DNA from: Bacillus badius NBRC 15713
GTDB lineage: Bacteria; Bacillota; Bacilli; Bacillales; Domibacillaceae
Assembly: GCF_001591605.1 (NCBI RefSeq)
Contig: NZ_BCVF01000015.1
Coordinates: 1-64,000 of the forward strand
Length of the DNA stretch: 64,000 bases
Direction of reading: 5' to 3'
In this document: positions 8,553 through 16,857 of the stretch, in pieces
How the letters are laid out: each line of letters starts with the position of its first letter
Position numbering within the stretch: position 1 is the stretch's first letter
Position numbers and translations under genes: made by a program
Notes under the pieces: generated by a model
Told to the model about the DNA's origin: nothing
Databases searched by the model: none
Seen by the model: the letters and a program-made list of their open reading frames with translations, nothing else

Positions 8553-10340
8553 ATGGCAAACCAAACAGAAAAACAAGCGATTAAAGGCGGAGCATTTCTG
8601 ATTGAGGATCTAACATGCGACCAGGTGTTTACACCGGAAGACTTTTCTGATGAGCAAAAAATGATCGCCAAAACAACAGAAGAGTATGTTCATAACAGTG
8701 TCATGCCGCAAGTCCCTTATTTGGAGAAGCATGAGTTTGACCGTTCAGTAAAACTGCTTCAAGAAGCGGGAGAGCTTGGACTGCTAAGTGCAGATGTACC
8801 GGAAGAGTATGGCGGGCTGAACCTTGATAAAGTCAGCTCCGCGCTAATTGCGGAAAAGATGTCAATTGCCGGCGGCTTTTCCATTACTCATGGAGCGCAC
8901 GTAGGAATCGGCTCCTTGCCGATTGTCTTGTTCGGGAATGAAGAACAAAAGCAAAAGTACTTGCCGGTTTTAGCGACAGGAGAAAAAATTGCAGCCTATG
9001 CCTTAACAGAGCCAGGGTCCGGTTCTGATGCATTGGGAGCGAAAACAACAGCAAAATTAAATACTGCCGGTACTCATTATCTATTAAATGGAGAAAAGCA
9101 GTGGATTACAAACTCGGCGTTTGCTGATGTATTCGTTGTGTACGCGAAAATCGATGGTGACAAATTCTCTGCTTTTATCGTAGAAAAGGAGTTTCCGGGT
9201 GTATCCACTGGAGCAGAAGAAGATAAAATGGGAATTAAAAGCTCGTCCACGCGCACGCTTATCTTACAAGATGCCGAAGTGCCGAAAGAAAACTTGCTTG
9301 GTGAAGCTGGAAGAGGCCATGTAATTGCCTTTAACATTTTAAATATCGGCCGCTATAAATTAGGGGTTGGCGCGGTTGGAAGCTCCAAGCGGGCGCTGGA
9401 CATTTCCTTAAAGTATGCAAACGGGCGCCAGCAGTTTAAAACGCCGATTTCTTCTTTTAATCTTATGAAAGAGAAATTTGCCAACATGGCTTCTAAAATT
9501 TATGCGAGTGAAAGTGCCATTTACCGCACAGTCGGTTATTTCGAAGATCGGATGAGCCAGCTTTCAGCAGAAGAACAAAAGGACGGCTTGGCGGTGGCAG
9601 CTTCTATAGCTGAATATGCAATCGAATGCTCACTTGGCAAATTCTTTGGATCTGAAGTGCTTGATTATGTAGTTGACGAAGGTGTCCAAATTCATGGAGG
9701 CTACGGGTTCATGGAAGAATATGAAATTGCCAGAATGTATCGTGATTCCCGCATCAACCGTATTTTTGAAGGGACGAATGAAATTAACCGCCTGCTTGTG
9801 CCGGGCACCTATGTCCGCAAAGCATTCAAAGGCGAACTGCCGCTGTTTGAAAAAGCAAAGGAACTGCAAAGCGAAGTGATGATGCTGATGCCGGAGGAAG
9901 TTGGCACGGAGACGCTTGAGCAGGAAAAGTACCTAGTGAAGAATGCCAAGAAAATAGGATTGCTCGCCGCTGGCTTGGCCGTTCAAAAATATGGGAAAGC
10001 ACTTGAGAAAGAGCAAGAGGTGTTAGCCAATATCGCTGATATCGTCAACAACCTTTATGCGATGGAGTCTGTCGTACTGCGAACAGAAAAAGCGATAGCC
10101 AAAGCGGGAGAGGAAAAAGCAAAGCAAAAATTGCTGTATACGCAAATTTTCTGCCAGGAAGCATTCAATCAAATTGAAGCTGACGCAAAAGAGACGCTGA
10201 TCGCGGTTGAAGAAGGCGATACATTGCGTATGATGATGTCGGTGCTCCGTAAGTTAACGAGATACACTCCGATAAATGTCATCGCTAAAAAGCGTGAAGC
10301 AGCAGACCGCTTAATTGCAGCGGAAAAGTATATCGTTTGA
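8553..10340 (+). CDS. fadE: Acyl-CoA dehydrogenase FadE
   Basis: A 595-residue FAD enzyme that makes trans-2-enoyl-CoA, the first oxidation of beta-oxidation. The acyl-CoA dehydrogenase core spans about residues 30-420, with AYALTEPGSGSDA and the FAD-proximal QIHGGYGFMEEYEIARMYRD block; the catalytic glutamate is expected in the FEGTNEINR segment. A C-terminal extension of about 170 helical residues makes it longer than short-chain dehydrogenases, as in the Bacillus FadE/YusJ type. It starts at ATG 8553 behind TGGGAGGAA, 36 bases after fadA, and ends at a hairpin terminator. Confidence 0.95.
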   Translation: MANQTEKQAIKGGAFLIEDLTCDQVFTPEDFSDEQKMIAKTTEEYVHNSVMPQVPYLEKHEFDRSVKLLQEAGELGLLSADVPEEYGGLNLDKVSSALIAEKMSIAGGFSITHGAHVGIGSLPIVLFGNEEQKQKYLPVLATGEKIAAYALTEPGSGSDALGAKTTAKLNTAGTHYLLNGEKQWITNSAFADVFVVYAKIDGDKFSAFIVEKEFPGVSTGAEEDKMGIKSSSTRTLILQDAEVPKENLLGEAGRGHVIAFNILNIGRYKLGVGAVGSSKRALDISLKYANGRQQFKTPISSFNLMKEKFANMASKIYASESAIYRTVGYFEDRMSQLSAEEQKDGLAVAASIAEYAIECSLGKFFGSEVLDYVVDEGVQIHGGYGFMEEYEIARMYRDSRINRIFEGTNEINRLLVPGTYVRKAFKGELPLFEKAKELQSEVMMLMPEEVGTETLEQEKYLVKNAKKIGLLAAGLAVQKYGKALEKEQEVLANIADIVNNLYAMESVVLRTEKAIAKAGEEKAKQKLLYTQIFCQEAFNQIEADAKETLIAVEEGDTLRMMMSVLRKLTRYTPINVIAKKREAADRLIAAEKYIV

Positions 10341-10351
10341 TGGAAGAAGCT

Positions 10352-10385
10352 GCGCCCTGAAAAGTCATATTTCAGGGCGTTTTTA
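10352..10385 (+). terminator. Terminator of the fadNAE operon
   Basis: GCGCCCTGAA pairs with TTCAGGGCGT around a nine-base loop; a short T-run follows. Confidence 0.8.
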
Positions 10386-10551
10386 GTGCTTGCTGCTGGG
10401 GGGTGACTGGAAAGTAAACTTTCATTATGCACTTGCTTTGTCTTTTATATAAAAAGGAGTTATATTTTAATTAGCAAGGCAGGAGATTCAAGAAAGATAG
10501 CGAAAATAGTCTTAAGCCTGATGCTGTGCACAAGAGGAGGCTGATGAAAGA

Positions 10552-10908
10552 ATGGCATTAACGTTTTACTGGTATCCGAAGTGCGGAACGTGCCGCAATG
10601 CGAAGAAATGGCTCGAAGAACATAATGTTGCTTTTCAAGAAATACATATTGTGGAACAACCGCCTTCTAAGGAAGAATTAAAAGAGCTTTATCAAAAAAG
10701 CGGGCTGGAATTAAAAAAGTTTTTCAATACGAGCGGCAAAAAATATCGCGAGCTTGGGTTGAAAGATAAGATAGGTACCGCTTCCGAGGAAGAGCTGCTG
10801 GAGCTGCTCGCTTCTGATGGCATGCTTATTAAGCGGCCGCTAACGACAAATGGCGAAAACGTAACAGTCGGCTTTAAAGAAGATCAATTTGAAAAGCAGT
10901 GGTTGTAA
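10552..10908 (+). CDS. yusI: Spx/ArsC-family protein YusI
   Basis: A 118-residue thioredoxin-fold protein of the ArsC/Spx/MgsR superfamily. The N-terminal YPKCGTCRNAKKWL segment gives a CxxC pair at C11 and C14, as in Spx. The C-terminal half holds the family blocks FNTSGKKYRELGL and LIKRPLTT. It lacks the RNA-polymerase-binding Gly seen in true Spx proteins as far as I can judge, so it may be a reductase-like enzyme rather than a transcription factor. It starts at ATG 10552 behind GAGGAGG. Its position between fadE and gcvH matches B. subtilis yusI. Confidence 0.85.
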   Translation: MALTFYWYPKCGTCRNAKKWLEEHNVAFQEIHIVEQPPSKEELKELYQKSGLELKKFFNTSGKKYRELGLKDKIGTASEEELLELLASDGMLIKRPLTTNGENVTVGFKEDQFEKQWL

Positions 10909-10913
10909 AGGGT

Positions 10914-10948
10914 GCATAAAGCCTGTTTTTCTTGCTTTATGCCTTTAT
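10914..10948 (+). terminator. Weak terminator after yusI
   Basis: GCATAAAGC pairs with GCTTTATGC around an 11-base loop, with CTTTATAAT after it. The T-run is poor, so read-through into gcvH is possible. Confidence 0.45.
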
Positions 10949-10992
10949 AATAAGTAAAGTTTTAATTGAGATCAGGTAATGGAGGGATTTGC

Positions 10993-11376
10993 ATGAGCAC
11001 ACCGAAAGAATTGCGTTATTCAGAAGAGCATGAATGGGTAAAAACAGAAGGAGATAAAGTCCGTATTGGAATTACGCATTTTGCGCAATCCGAGCTGGGG
11101 GATATCGTGTTTGTTGAGCTTCCATCTGTAGGAGACGAAATCACAGCTGATGAGCCATTTGGCAGCGTGGAGTCTGTTAAAACGGTTTCTGAGCTATATG
11201 CTCCTGTCAGCGGGAAAGTGGTTGAAGTCAACGAGGAGCTTGACGATAATCCTGAATTCGTGAACGAATCACCATATGAGAAAGCATGGATGGTCGTTGT
11301 CGAATTATCTGATTCTGCTCAACTGGACAACTTAATGACCGCTGAGCAGTATGACGAAATGACACAGGAAGATTAA
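10993..11376 (+). CDS. gcvH: Glycine cleavage system H protein GcvH
   Basis: GcvH is the lipoyl carrier of the glycine cleavage system. In Bacillus it also works as the lipoyl relay between LipM/LipL and other lipoyl enzymes. The protein (127 residues) has the typical fold, and the lipoylated lysine sits in [10 protein letters not shown] near residue 63. ATG 10993 follows GGAGGGATTTGC; the longer frame from 10966 has no ribosome-binding site. The genes for GcvT and GcvP are not nearby, which is normal for this locus. LipA, which inserts the sulfurs into such lipoyl groups, is encoded at 29.5 kb. Confidence 0.96.
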   Translation: MSTPKELRYSEEHEWVKTEGDKVRIGITHFAQSELGDIVFVELPSVGDEITADEPFGSVESVKTVSELYAPVSGKVVEVNEELDDNPEFVNESPYEKAWMVVVELSDSAQLDNLMTAEQYDEMTQED

Positions 11377-11386
11377 TTAATGATCA

Positions 11387-11418
11387 AAGAACACTTCCAG
11401 CTCAGGAAGTGTTCTTTT
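11387..11418 (+). terminator. Terminator of gcvH
   Basis: AAGAACACTTCC pairs perfectly with GGAAGTGTTCTT around a six-base loop; TTTG follows. Confidence 0.8.
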
Positions 11419-11491
11419 GCCATTTTTTCAAGTGGCCCTCAAAGACAGGTCGAACTGTAAGGCAAGATATTCAGACGGTGGAGGGATATGT

Positions 11492-11842
11492 ATGCGTACA
11501 GAAAAAACAATTATTGTGGAAGGGGCTTCAGACCGGAAGAAAGTACAGGAGATTGTGAGAGAACCTGTAGAAATCATTTGTACCAATGGCACAATCGGAT
11601 TAAGCCGGCTGGATGAGCTGATTGATATCCTGGAAGGACATGATGTCTACATCCTTGTGGATGCTGATCAGGCAGGAGAAAAGCTGCGCCGGCAATTTAT
11701 TCGCGAGCTGCCTGAAGCCCGCCATTTATATATTGACCGCGTCTATAAAGAAGTTGCTACCGCTCCTTACCGTCATCTGGCTTCTGTGCTGCTTGGCGCC
11801 AATATTGATGTACACGGAGAGTTTTTGCAAAAGGATGGATAA
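11492..11842 (+). CDS. yusF: TOPRIM-domain protein YusF
   Basis: A 116-residue protein made of little more than one TOPRIM domain. The acidic metal-binding residues are visible as EGASDRKKV near the start and DADQAGEKLR in the middle; both are the standard glutamate and DxD positions of the fold in primases, topoisomerases and RNase M5. Such stand-alone TOPRIM proteins are nucleases or nucleotidyl-transfer enzymes of unknown target. ATG 11492 is used because GTGGAGGGATATGT precedes it. The next gene starts two bases after its stop. Confidence 0.8.
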   Translation: MRTEKTIIVEGASDRKKVQEIVREPVEIICTNGTIGLSRLDELIDILEGHDVYILVDADQAGEKLRRQFIRELPEARHLYIDRVYKEVATAPYRHLASVLLGANIDVHGEFLQKDG

Positions 11843-11843
11843 C

Positions 11844-12146
11844 ATGCAGAAGGAACAAGAGATCAGCGGCATGATCCAATCAAACCGTTTAGCAGCTGTT
11901 TATGCATACACTCCGCTATGCGGAACCTGCCAGCTGGCAGGGAAAATGGTAGAGGTTGCAGAGAAGGTTGCCCGCCATTTTGCATGGGGTCGACTGGATG
12001 TAAACTATCATGAAGAGTTTGCTATTCGCTATGGTGTGGAGAGCGTACCGTGCCTGCTGATTTTTCAAGAAGGACAACTGATGGAAAAAATTTATGCTTT
12101 CCAGTCTGTACCTTATATATATGAAAAGCTGAATCAATATACTTGA
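11844..12146 (+). CDS. yusE: Thioredoxin-family protein YusE
   Basis: A 100-residue thioredoxin fold with the redox pair in PLCGTCQLA (CGTC) near residue 30 and a cis-proline region in ESVPCLLIFQEG. It probably reduces a protein disulfide in the cytoplasm. ATG 11844 has AAAGG at a nine-base spacing; an in-frame ATG at 11835 is too close to that site. It starts two bases after yusF ends, so the pair is translationally linked. The order gcvH-yusF-yusE matches B. subtilis. Confidence 0.8.
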   Translation: MQKEQEISGMIQSNRLAAVYAYTPLCGTCQLAGKMVEVAEKVARHFAWGRLDVNYHEEFAIRYGVESVPCLLIFQEGQLMEKIYAFQSVPYIYEKLNQYT

Positions 12147-12178
12147 AAGCCGTTTCCTTGATGGGAACGGCTTTTTTT
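12146..12178 (+). terminator. Terminator of yusFE
   Basis: AAAGCCGTTTCC pairs with GGGAACGGCTTT around a short loop; seven T follow. Confidence 0.85.
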
Positions 12179-12334
12179 AGGACAGCTTTGTGTGTCCAGT
12201 ACGCTGATTCTTGCATTCATTTTGTCAAAATATGCGCCGGACACCGCGCACTTTGTCGAGCAATTAATAAAGGAAATTTCCCCTTTGCTTGGAAGTTATA
12301 GTTAAAGTGAAAGAGAGCAGAGGGGGAAATAAAA

Positions 12335-12676
12335 ATGAAAGAAAAGTTAGCGTCTGTACAGGCAGCTTGCCAGGGAAGAACGCATATCTGGCCATTGCTC
12401 CCGCTCGAACCGGTGCGTGTCCTGTTAACAGGAGAAGAGGAAAGCTGGCTGCTGGTGATCAGTCATCAAGGGATAGAGTTTTCAAAGGAAAGCACAGATC
12501 ATTGGCATTTAAAGCTGACAGGAAGAGTGGAACCCCTTTTAGAAGGCCAAGGACAGCTGCGCTTGTATGAAGCAATGGGGGCGGTGGAAGTATCAGGTTT
12601 TTACCAGGTGAAACTATGGTTTGAATCCTTGCTCTGGTTGTGCCGTCCTTATTATGAAACATCTGACAGTGCATGA
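12335..12676 (+). CDS. Small conserved protein, probably YusD-like
   Basis: A 113-residue protein starting at ATG 12335 behind AGAGGGGGAAA. It begins VQAACQGRTHIWPLLP and is rich in beta-strand-forming residues, without membrane segments or obvious catalytic motifs. Its place between yusE and the metNPQ operon is that of yusD in B. subtilis. I recognise the position rather than a domain, so the function stays unknown. It has no clear terminator of its own before the SAM riboswitch. Confidence 0.65.
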   Translation: MKEKLASVQAACQGRTHIWPLLPLEPVRVLLTGEEESWLLVISHQGIEFSKESTDHWHLKLTGRVEPLLEGQGQLRLYEAMGAVEVSGFYQVKLWFESLLWLCRPYYETSDSA

Positions 12677-12699
12677 AAAAACATTTTTAGAAAGAGTCA

Positions 12700-12729
12700 T
12701 TGACAATTTTCGAGGAATAATGATAAAAT
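12700..12729 (+). promoter_or_regulatory. Promoter of the met transporter operon
   Basis: TTGACA (12700-12705) and TAAAAT (12724-12729), 18 bases apart, lie about 30 bases upstream of the SAM aptamer. Confidence 0.65.
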
Positions 12730-12761
12730 CAATTCCACTAAGAAGAATATACTGCATACTG

Positions 12762-12877
12762 CTCTTATCAAGAGAGGTGGAGGGATGTGCCCGATGAAGC
12801 CCGGCAACCGTCAGCAGCAAATTGCTTGTTGAAAAGGTGCCAATTCACACAAAGCCCCGTGCTTTGGGAGATGAGAG
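12762..12877 (+). ncRNA. SAM-I riboswitch (S-box)
   Basis: The aptamer is closed by CTCTTATC and GATGAGAG. Inside are the conserved AGAGGTGGAGGGA, GCCCGATGAAGCCCGGCAAC, the AAAAGGTGCCAATTC block and a small CAAAGC/GCTTTG stem. It precedes metN, a standard S-box target. SAM should favour the terminator that follows. Confidence 0.95.
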
Positions 12878-12897
12878 AAAGGAACCTGTTAAATTAC

Positions 12898-12935
12898 GCC
12901 TTTCTGCTCATTTTGCAGAAAGGCTTTTTATTTTC
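12898..12935 (+). terminator. Riboswitch-controlled terminator before metN
   Basis: GCCTTTCTGC pairs with GCAGAAAGGC around a short loop; TTTTTATTTT follows. Formed when SAM is bound. Confidence 0.85.
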
Positions 12936-12961
12936 TGGGTGGAATGGAGGAAAACCGCCGA

Positions 12962-13987
12962 ATGATTTCAATAGAAAACGTGAAGAAAGTCTTTTCCACA
13001 AAAAATGGAAAAGTGACGGCAGTAGATGATATTGATTTAACGATAGATAAGGGAGAGATTTTTGGCATCATCGGTTACAGCGGAGCCGGAAAGAGTACAT
13101 TGATCCGCATGTTCAACGGCTTAGAAACGCCATCTTCCGGTTCGGTTGTGGTAGCCGGCAGGGAAATGTCAAAAATCAAGGGGAGAGAATTGCGTCAAGC
13201 TCGCCAGGAAATCGGGATGATCTTCCAGCATTTTAACCTTCTTTGGTCCAGAACCGTGCGGGACAATATTGCTTTTCCATTGGAGATTGCCGGTGTAGCC
13301 AAAGAGGAGCGGCTGAAGAAGGTAGAGGAGCTGATTAAGCTGGTTGGTCTTGAAGGAAGGGGAGATTCCTATCCTTCACAGTTGAGCGGCGGACAAAAGC
13401 AGCGCGTCGGTATTGCCAGGGCGCTCGCCAATGACCCGAAAGTGCTTTTATGCGACGAAGCGACATCAGCGCTTGATCCGCAAACAACAGACGCTATCTT
13501 AGATCTGCTTGTGGACATTAATAAACGCCTCGGCCTGACAATTGTGCTCATCACTCATGAAATGCATGTGATCCGGAAGATTTGCCACCGGGTCGCTGTC
13601 ATGGAAGCTGGACGCGTCGTCGAGCTTGGGCCGGTGCTGAGCGTATTTAAATCGCCGGAGCAGCCAATTACCAAGCGGTTTGTTCAGCAAGTAACAGAAT
13701 TGGAGGAATCCAAAGAAACGATTGGGCACTTGCTGGAACAGTTTCCTGAAAGCAAAGTGGTCAAGCTTACATTTATCGGCGAAAGCGCAGAGCAGCCGGT
13801 CATTACAAATTTAATCCGCCAATTCAATATTGCGGTAAATATCGTACAGGGGAAAGTCTCTCAAACGCAAAACGGAGCGTATGGTTCGCTGTTCGTTCAT
13901 TTGACGGGCGAGCAGGAGGAACTGGCAAAAGCGGTGGCTTATCTCGACAAGCAAGAAGTCAGCTCGGAGGTGATCAGCCATGCTTGA
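12962..13987 (+). CDS. metN: Methionine ABC importer ATPase MetN
   Basis: The ATPase of the methionine importer, 341 residues, the usual length. Walker A is GYSGAGKST, the signature is LSGGQKQRVGIARAL, and Walker B is LLCDEATSALD. The C-terminal 100 residues form the NIL/ACT-like domain that binds methionine and gives transinhibition. I start it at ATG 12962, which has TGGAGG at good spacing; the ATG at 12944 overlaps that site. Its stop overlaps the metP start by eight bases. The SAM riboswitch sets expression. Confidence 0.96.
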   Translation: MISIENVKKVFSTKNGKVTAVDDIDLTIDKGEIFGIIGYSGAGKSTLIRMFNGLETPSSGSVVVAGREMSKIKGRELRQARQEIGMIFQHFNLLWSRTVRDNIAFPLEIAGVAKEERLKKVEELIKLVGLEGRGDSYPSQLSGGQKQRVGIARALANDPKVLLCDEATSALDPQTTDAILDLLVDINKRLGLTIVLITHEMHVIRKICHRVAVMEAGRVVELGPVLSVFKSPEQPITKRFVQQVTELEESKETIGHLLEQFPESKVVKLTFIGESAEQPVITNLIRQFNIAVNIVQGKVSQTQNGAYGSLFVHLTGEQEELAKAVAYLDKQEVSSEVISHA

Positions 13988-14648
13988 ACAATGGTTCCCT
14001 AACGTAGATTGGGAAAAGATGTGGGAAGCGACCAACGAAACGCTTTATATGACAGGTGTATCTGTATTGGCGACTTTTATCCTGGGTATACTGCTCGGTC
14101 TGCTGTTATTTTTAACAGCTAAAGGGAATATTTGGGAAAACAAAGCGATGTATAGTATCGTCTCTGCTTTCGTCAATATTTTCCGTTCGATTCCTTTCAT
14201 TATCTTAATCGTTTTATTAATCCCATTTACAAAAGCACTGGTTGGTACAATGATTGGTGAGAATGCCGCGCTTCCCGCCCTTATTATTGGCGCAGCCCCC
14301 TTCTATGCACGGATGGTAGAAATCGGTCTGCGAGAAATTGATAAAGGCGTCATTGAAGCGGCGCGGGCGATGGGGGCAAAAACAAGCACGATCATTTTCA
14401 AAGTGCTGCTCCCGGAATCGATGCCGGCTCTTATTTCCGGAATTACTGTGACCGCCATTGCTCTCGTAGGCTATACAGCGATGGCAGGTGTGATCGGCGC
14501 CGGCGGTCTTGGAAACCTCGCTTATCTGGATGGATTCCAGCGCAGCCGGAGTGATGTCACGTTAGTTGCAACAGTTGTCATTTTAATTATCGTGTTTGTG
14601 ATTCAGATGATTGGTGACTTGATTACCAACAGACTAGATAAGAGATAA
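13980..14648 (+). CDS. metP: Methionine ABC importer permease MetP (MetI)
   Basis: The membrane permease of the importer, 222 residues with about five helices. The EAA loop that docks on MetN is visible as EAARAMGAKTSTIIFKVLLPE. It overlaps metN by eight bases, so the two are translationally coupled, and metQ follows after 20 bases. Orientation and order match B. subtilis yusCBA. Confidence 0.95.
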   Translation: MLEQWFPNVDWEKMWEATNETLYMTGVSVLATFILGILLGLLLFLTAKGNIWENKAMYSIVSAFVNIFRSIPFIILIVLLIPFTKALVGTMIGENAALPALIIGAAPFYARMVEIGLREIDKGVIEAARAMGAKTSTIIFKVLLPESMPALISGITVTAIALVGYTAMAGVIGAGGLGNLAYLDGFQRSRSDVTLVATVVILIIVFVIQMIGDLITNRLDKR

Positions 14649-14668
14649 ATATTCAGGAGGGGAATACA

Positions 14669-15517
14669 ATGAAAAAATGGTTACTTGCTTTGTTAACTGC
14701 ATTGGCAGTATTTGCACTTGCTGCCTGCGGCGGCTCAGATGATAAGAAAGACGAGAAAGCAGGAAAAGATGGCGGCAAGGACGATAAGGAAATCGTCATT
14801 GGCGCATCCAATGTTCCGCATGCGGTCATTTTGGAAGAAGCTAAACCGTTGCTTGAGAAAAAAGGCTATGATCTCAAAATTGAAACATTTCAGGATTATG
14901 TGCTTCCAAACAAGTCTTTAGAAGAAGGAGATCTGGATGCAAACTATTTCCAGCACATCCCTTATCTTGAAGGGCAAAAGAAAGAGAATGGCTATGACTT
15001 TGTAAATGCCGGCGGCGTTCATATTGAACCGATCGGTGTTTACTCTAAAAAATATAAAAGCCTTAACGATCTTCCAAAAGGAGCAAAGATTTTAATGAGC
15101 AGCTCTGTAGCAGATCATGGACGTATTTTGACTATGCTTGAAAAAGAAGGGCTTATTAAGCTGAAAGAAGGCGTCAAGAAAGAAGAATCGACGCTGGATG
15201 ATATTGAGGAAAACAAAAAAGGTTTAAAGTTTGAGTATAACTACGAGCCAGCTCTCCTTCCGCAAGCTTACAACAATGGAGAAGGCGATGCTGTACTGAT
15301 TAACTCCAACTATGCGATCGATAACGGATTAAATCCTCTAAAAGATTCGATAGCTATCGAAGATAAAGAGTCCCCTTATGTGAACGTTGTGGCTGTTCGC
15401 AAGGAGGATGAAAACAGCGAAAAAATCAAGGCGCTGATCGAAGTGCTGCACTCTAAAGAAATTCAGGACTTTATTTTAAAAGAGTGGAACGGCGCGATCG
15501 TACCGGTTAATAAATAA
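14669..15517 (+). CDS. metQ: Methionine-binding lipoprotein MetQ
   Basis: The extracytoplasmic substrate-binding lipoprotein of the importer (282 residues). The signal peptide ends in a lipobox, ALAACGG, with the lipidated Cys near residue 20, followed by a lysine/aspartate-rich linker. The rest matches the NlpA family: IVIGASNVPHAVILE, EGDLDANYFQH and NSNYAIDNGL. It binds L- and perhaps D-methionine and hands it to MetP. It starts at ATG 14669 behind AGGAGGGGA. Confidence 0.96.
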   Translation: MKKWLLALLTALAVFALAACGGSDDKKDEKAGKDGGKDDKEIVIGASNVPHAVILEEAKPLLEKKGYDLKIETFQDYVLPNKSLEEGDLDANYFQHIPYLEGQKKENGYDFVNAGGVHIEPIGVYSKKYKSLNDLPKGAKILMSSSVADHGRILTMLEKEGLIKLKEGVKKEESTLDDIEENKKGLKFEYNYEPALLPQAYNNGEGDAVLINSNYAIDNGLNPLKDSIAIEDKESPYVNVVAVRKEDENSEKIKALIEVLHSKEIQDFILKEWNGAIVPVNK

Positions 15518-15528
15518 GAAGTGAAAAG

Positions 15529-15562
15529 AACCTGCAAGGGCATCCCTTGCAGGTTTGTTGTT
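15529..15562 (+). terminator. Terminator of metNPQ
   Basis: AACCTGCAAGGG pairs with CCCTTGCAGGTT around a three-base loop, followed by TTGTTGTTG. Confidence 0.8.
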
Positions 15563-15784
15563 GCCTGCTCCTTTGTTTGAATAAAGTGTTTTTGCTTGCC
15601 GCATATTAAAGAAGACCGGCTCTGTTAATCCATAACGTTGATATTAGCTTTGCTCATTTGTACATATGAAGGAGGAAGAAACGAAAGAGCGAGATCCTCT
15701 TAAGGGTTTTCTTCCCTTCAAATGAGTTCAACATCAACCCAGGGGCTTTAACATAGCCAGAAGATAAAAGAGGAGGCTATTTTT

Positions 15785-16147
15785 ATGGAAGAAGAAGTAT
15801 TGACATCAACAGAAGCGGCATTGCTTGAATATAAAGAAGGACTGGGTGTATTTACGAAAAAAATGCCGGGGCTGGCTGGACATTTTAATGCATTTACAGC
15901 GGAATGCTTTAAAGAAGGGGAAATTGCCCAAAAAGAAAAACAGCTGATCGCTTTAGGCATTAGCGTATACTCGCAGGATGAATATTGCATTATTTATCAT
16001 GTAAAAGGGTGCCTGGACGAGGGCTGCAGCGAACAGGAAATATTTGAAGCGCTGGGCGTAGCTGCTGCTTTTGGCGGAGGAGCGGCCATGAGTCAAGCGG
16101 TCACACTTGTCCAAGAAGCGATGAATGAGCTGAACACTGCTCACTAA
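15785..16147 (+). CDS. yurZ: Carboxymuconolactone decarboxylase-family protein (YurZ-like)
   Basis: A 120-residue helical protein of the CMD/AhpD superfamily. The core block DEYCIIYHVKGC has a Cys and a His three residues apart but not the CxxC pair that AhpD uses for peroxidase recycling, so an AhpD-type reductase role is doubtful. In B. subtilis yurZ lies just before the suf operon, as here. It starts at ATG 15785 behind AGAGGAGGC. The substrate is unknown. Confidence 0.8.
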   Translation: MEEEVLTSTEAALLEYKEGLGVFTKKMPGLAGHFNAFTAECFKEGEIAQKEKQLIALGISVYSQDEYCIIYHVKGCLDEGCSEQEIFEALGVAAAFGGGAAMSQAVTLVQEAMNELNTAH

Positions 16148-16365
16148 GAAGCGTACGGCAACGAGGGGAGCTTTCGGAAGATTACGAATTAAGAAGGATA
16201 TGGTTTAAATTTTAAGAATGCGGTTATATAAGTGACAGGAAGCACGTAAAATCACACGTGAGCCGGCAGGAAGAGGGTATATGGCTTTTGTAAAGAAAAG
16301 GAAAGCCTGTTACGATAGTTCCTGTAAGACATTTTTATTCTAAAAACCGAAAGGATTGATTCCCC

Positions 16366-16569
16366 ATTAACTCGTTAAACTCACTGAATTTGCAGTACAC
16401 AGAAAGTATGGAAAAGGCTATGCATGGATCCCGCGGAGTTGGATATGAAGTGTACCGCCAAAATCATGAAGTGAGAATGAATGTTGAACGTCAACGTGAA
16501 GAGGAATATGTGGAAAGCCGACGGTTGGTTGCCGATCATAACCGCAAATTTACAAACCATATTTCATAA
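16366..16569 (+). CDS. Small charged protein without a standard start codon in a good position
   Basis: The frame ending at TAA 16567-16569 is open back to a TGA at 16357-16359 and codes for a highly charged peptide (AMHGSRGVGYEVYRQNHEV, then an ERQREEEYVESRR block). A perfect terminator follows 27 bases later, which supports a real transcript. The ribosome-binding site GAAAGGA (16349-16355) points to ATT at 16366, giving 67 residues. ATT is a very rare start. The first ATG, at 16408 (53 residues), has no ribosome-binding site at good distance. I do not know the family. The start I give is therefore uncertain. Confidence 0.5.
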   Translation: MNSLNSLNLQYTESMEKAMHGSRGVGYEVYRQNHEVRMNVERQREEEYVESRRLVADHNRKFTNHIS

Positions 16570-16596
16570 GAAGATGCTATAGAAGCCATTCATTTT

Positions 16597-16625
16597 AAAG
16601 CCAGCAGATCTGCTGGCTTTTTCCA
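16597..16625 (+). terminator. Terminator after the small charged protein
   Basis: A perfect 24-base palindrome with AAAGCCAGCAGA arms (16597-16620) is followed by TTTCC. Confidence 0.8.
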
Positions 16626-16761
16626 TGATTTGAAAAAGAAAAAGGCTGTAAATAAGTCAATAGAAGGAAGGGAAACCTAGAGAGAAATAACCGTCATTTC
16701 CCTTGATTTCATATAGTGAATAGACTATCATCAAGTATCCGGAACAATTTGTTCGCACCGG

Positions 16762-16790
16762 TTGAATATAATTTTCATTTGTTATAAGAT
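16762..16790 (+). promoter_or_regulatory. Probable suf operon promoter
   Basis: TTGAAT (16762-16767) and TAAGAT (16785-16790) are spaced 17 bases. An inverted repeat, GAACAATTTGTTC, lies just upstream at 16742-16754, and a CATCGA/TCGATG stem lies near 16824-16841, directly before the sufC ribosome-binding site. No regulator can be named. Confidence 0.5.
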
Positions 16791-16857
16791 TGTAATGAGA
16801 ATAAATTGAGAATGACAATAAACATCGATCATTTTCGATGATTACGGAGGTATGAAC

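Noticed and set aside
16281-16343. A 20-codon ORF with a GGAAGAGGG ribosome-binding site before the small charged protein
   Set aside because: Too short to judge, with no recognisable feature; it could occur by chance.
16740-16755. GAACAATTTGTTC as a LexA box upstream of suf
   Set aside because: The Bacillus LexA site needs four bases between GAAC and GTTC; here there are five. It was kept only as an unexplained inverted repeat.
16795-16823. Fur box before sufC (TGAGAATGACAATAA)
   Set aside because: Only about 10 of 14 positions fit and the second arm is poor; I do not call it.
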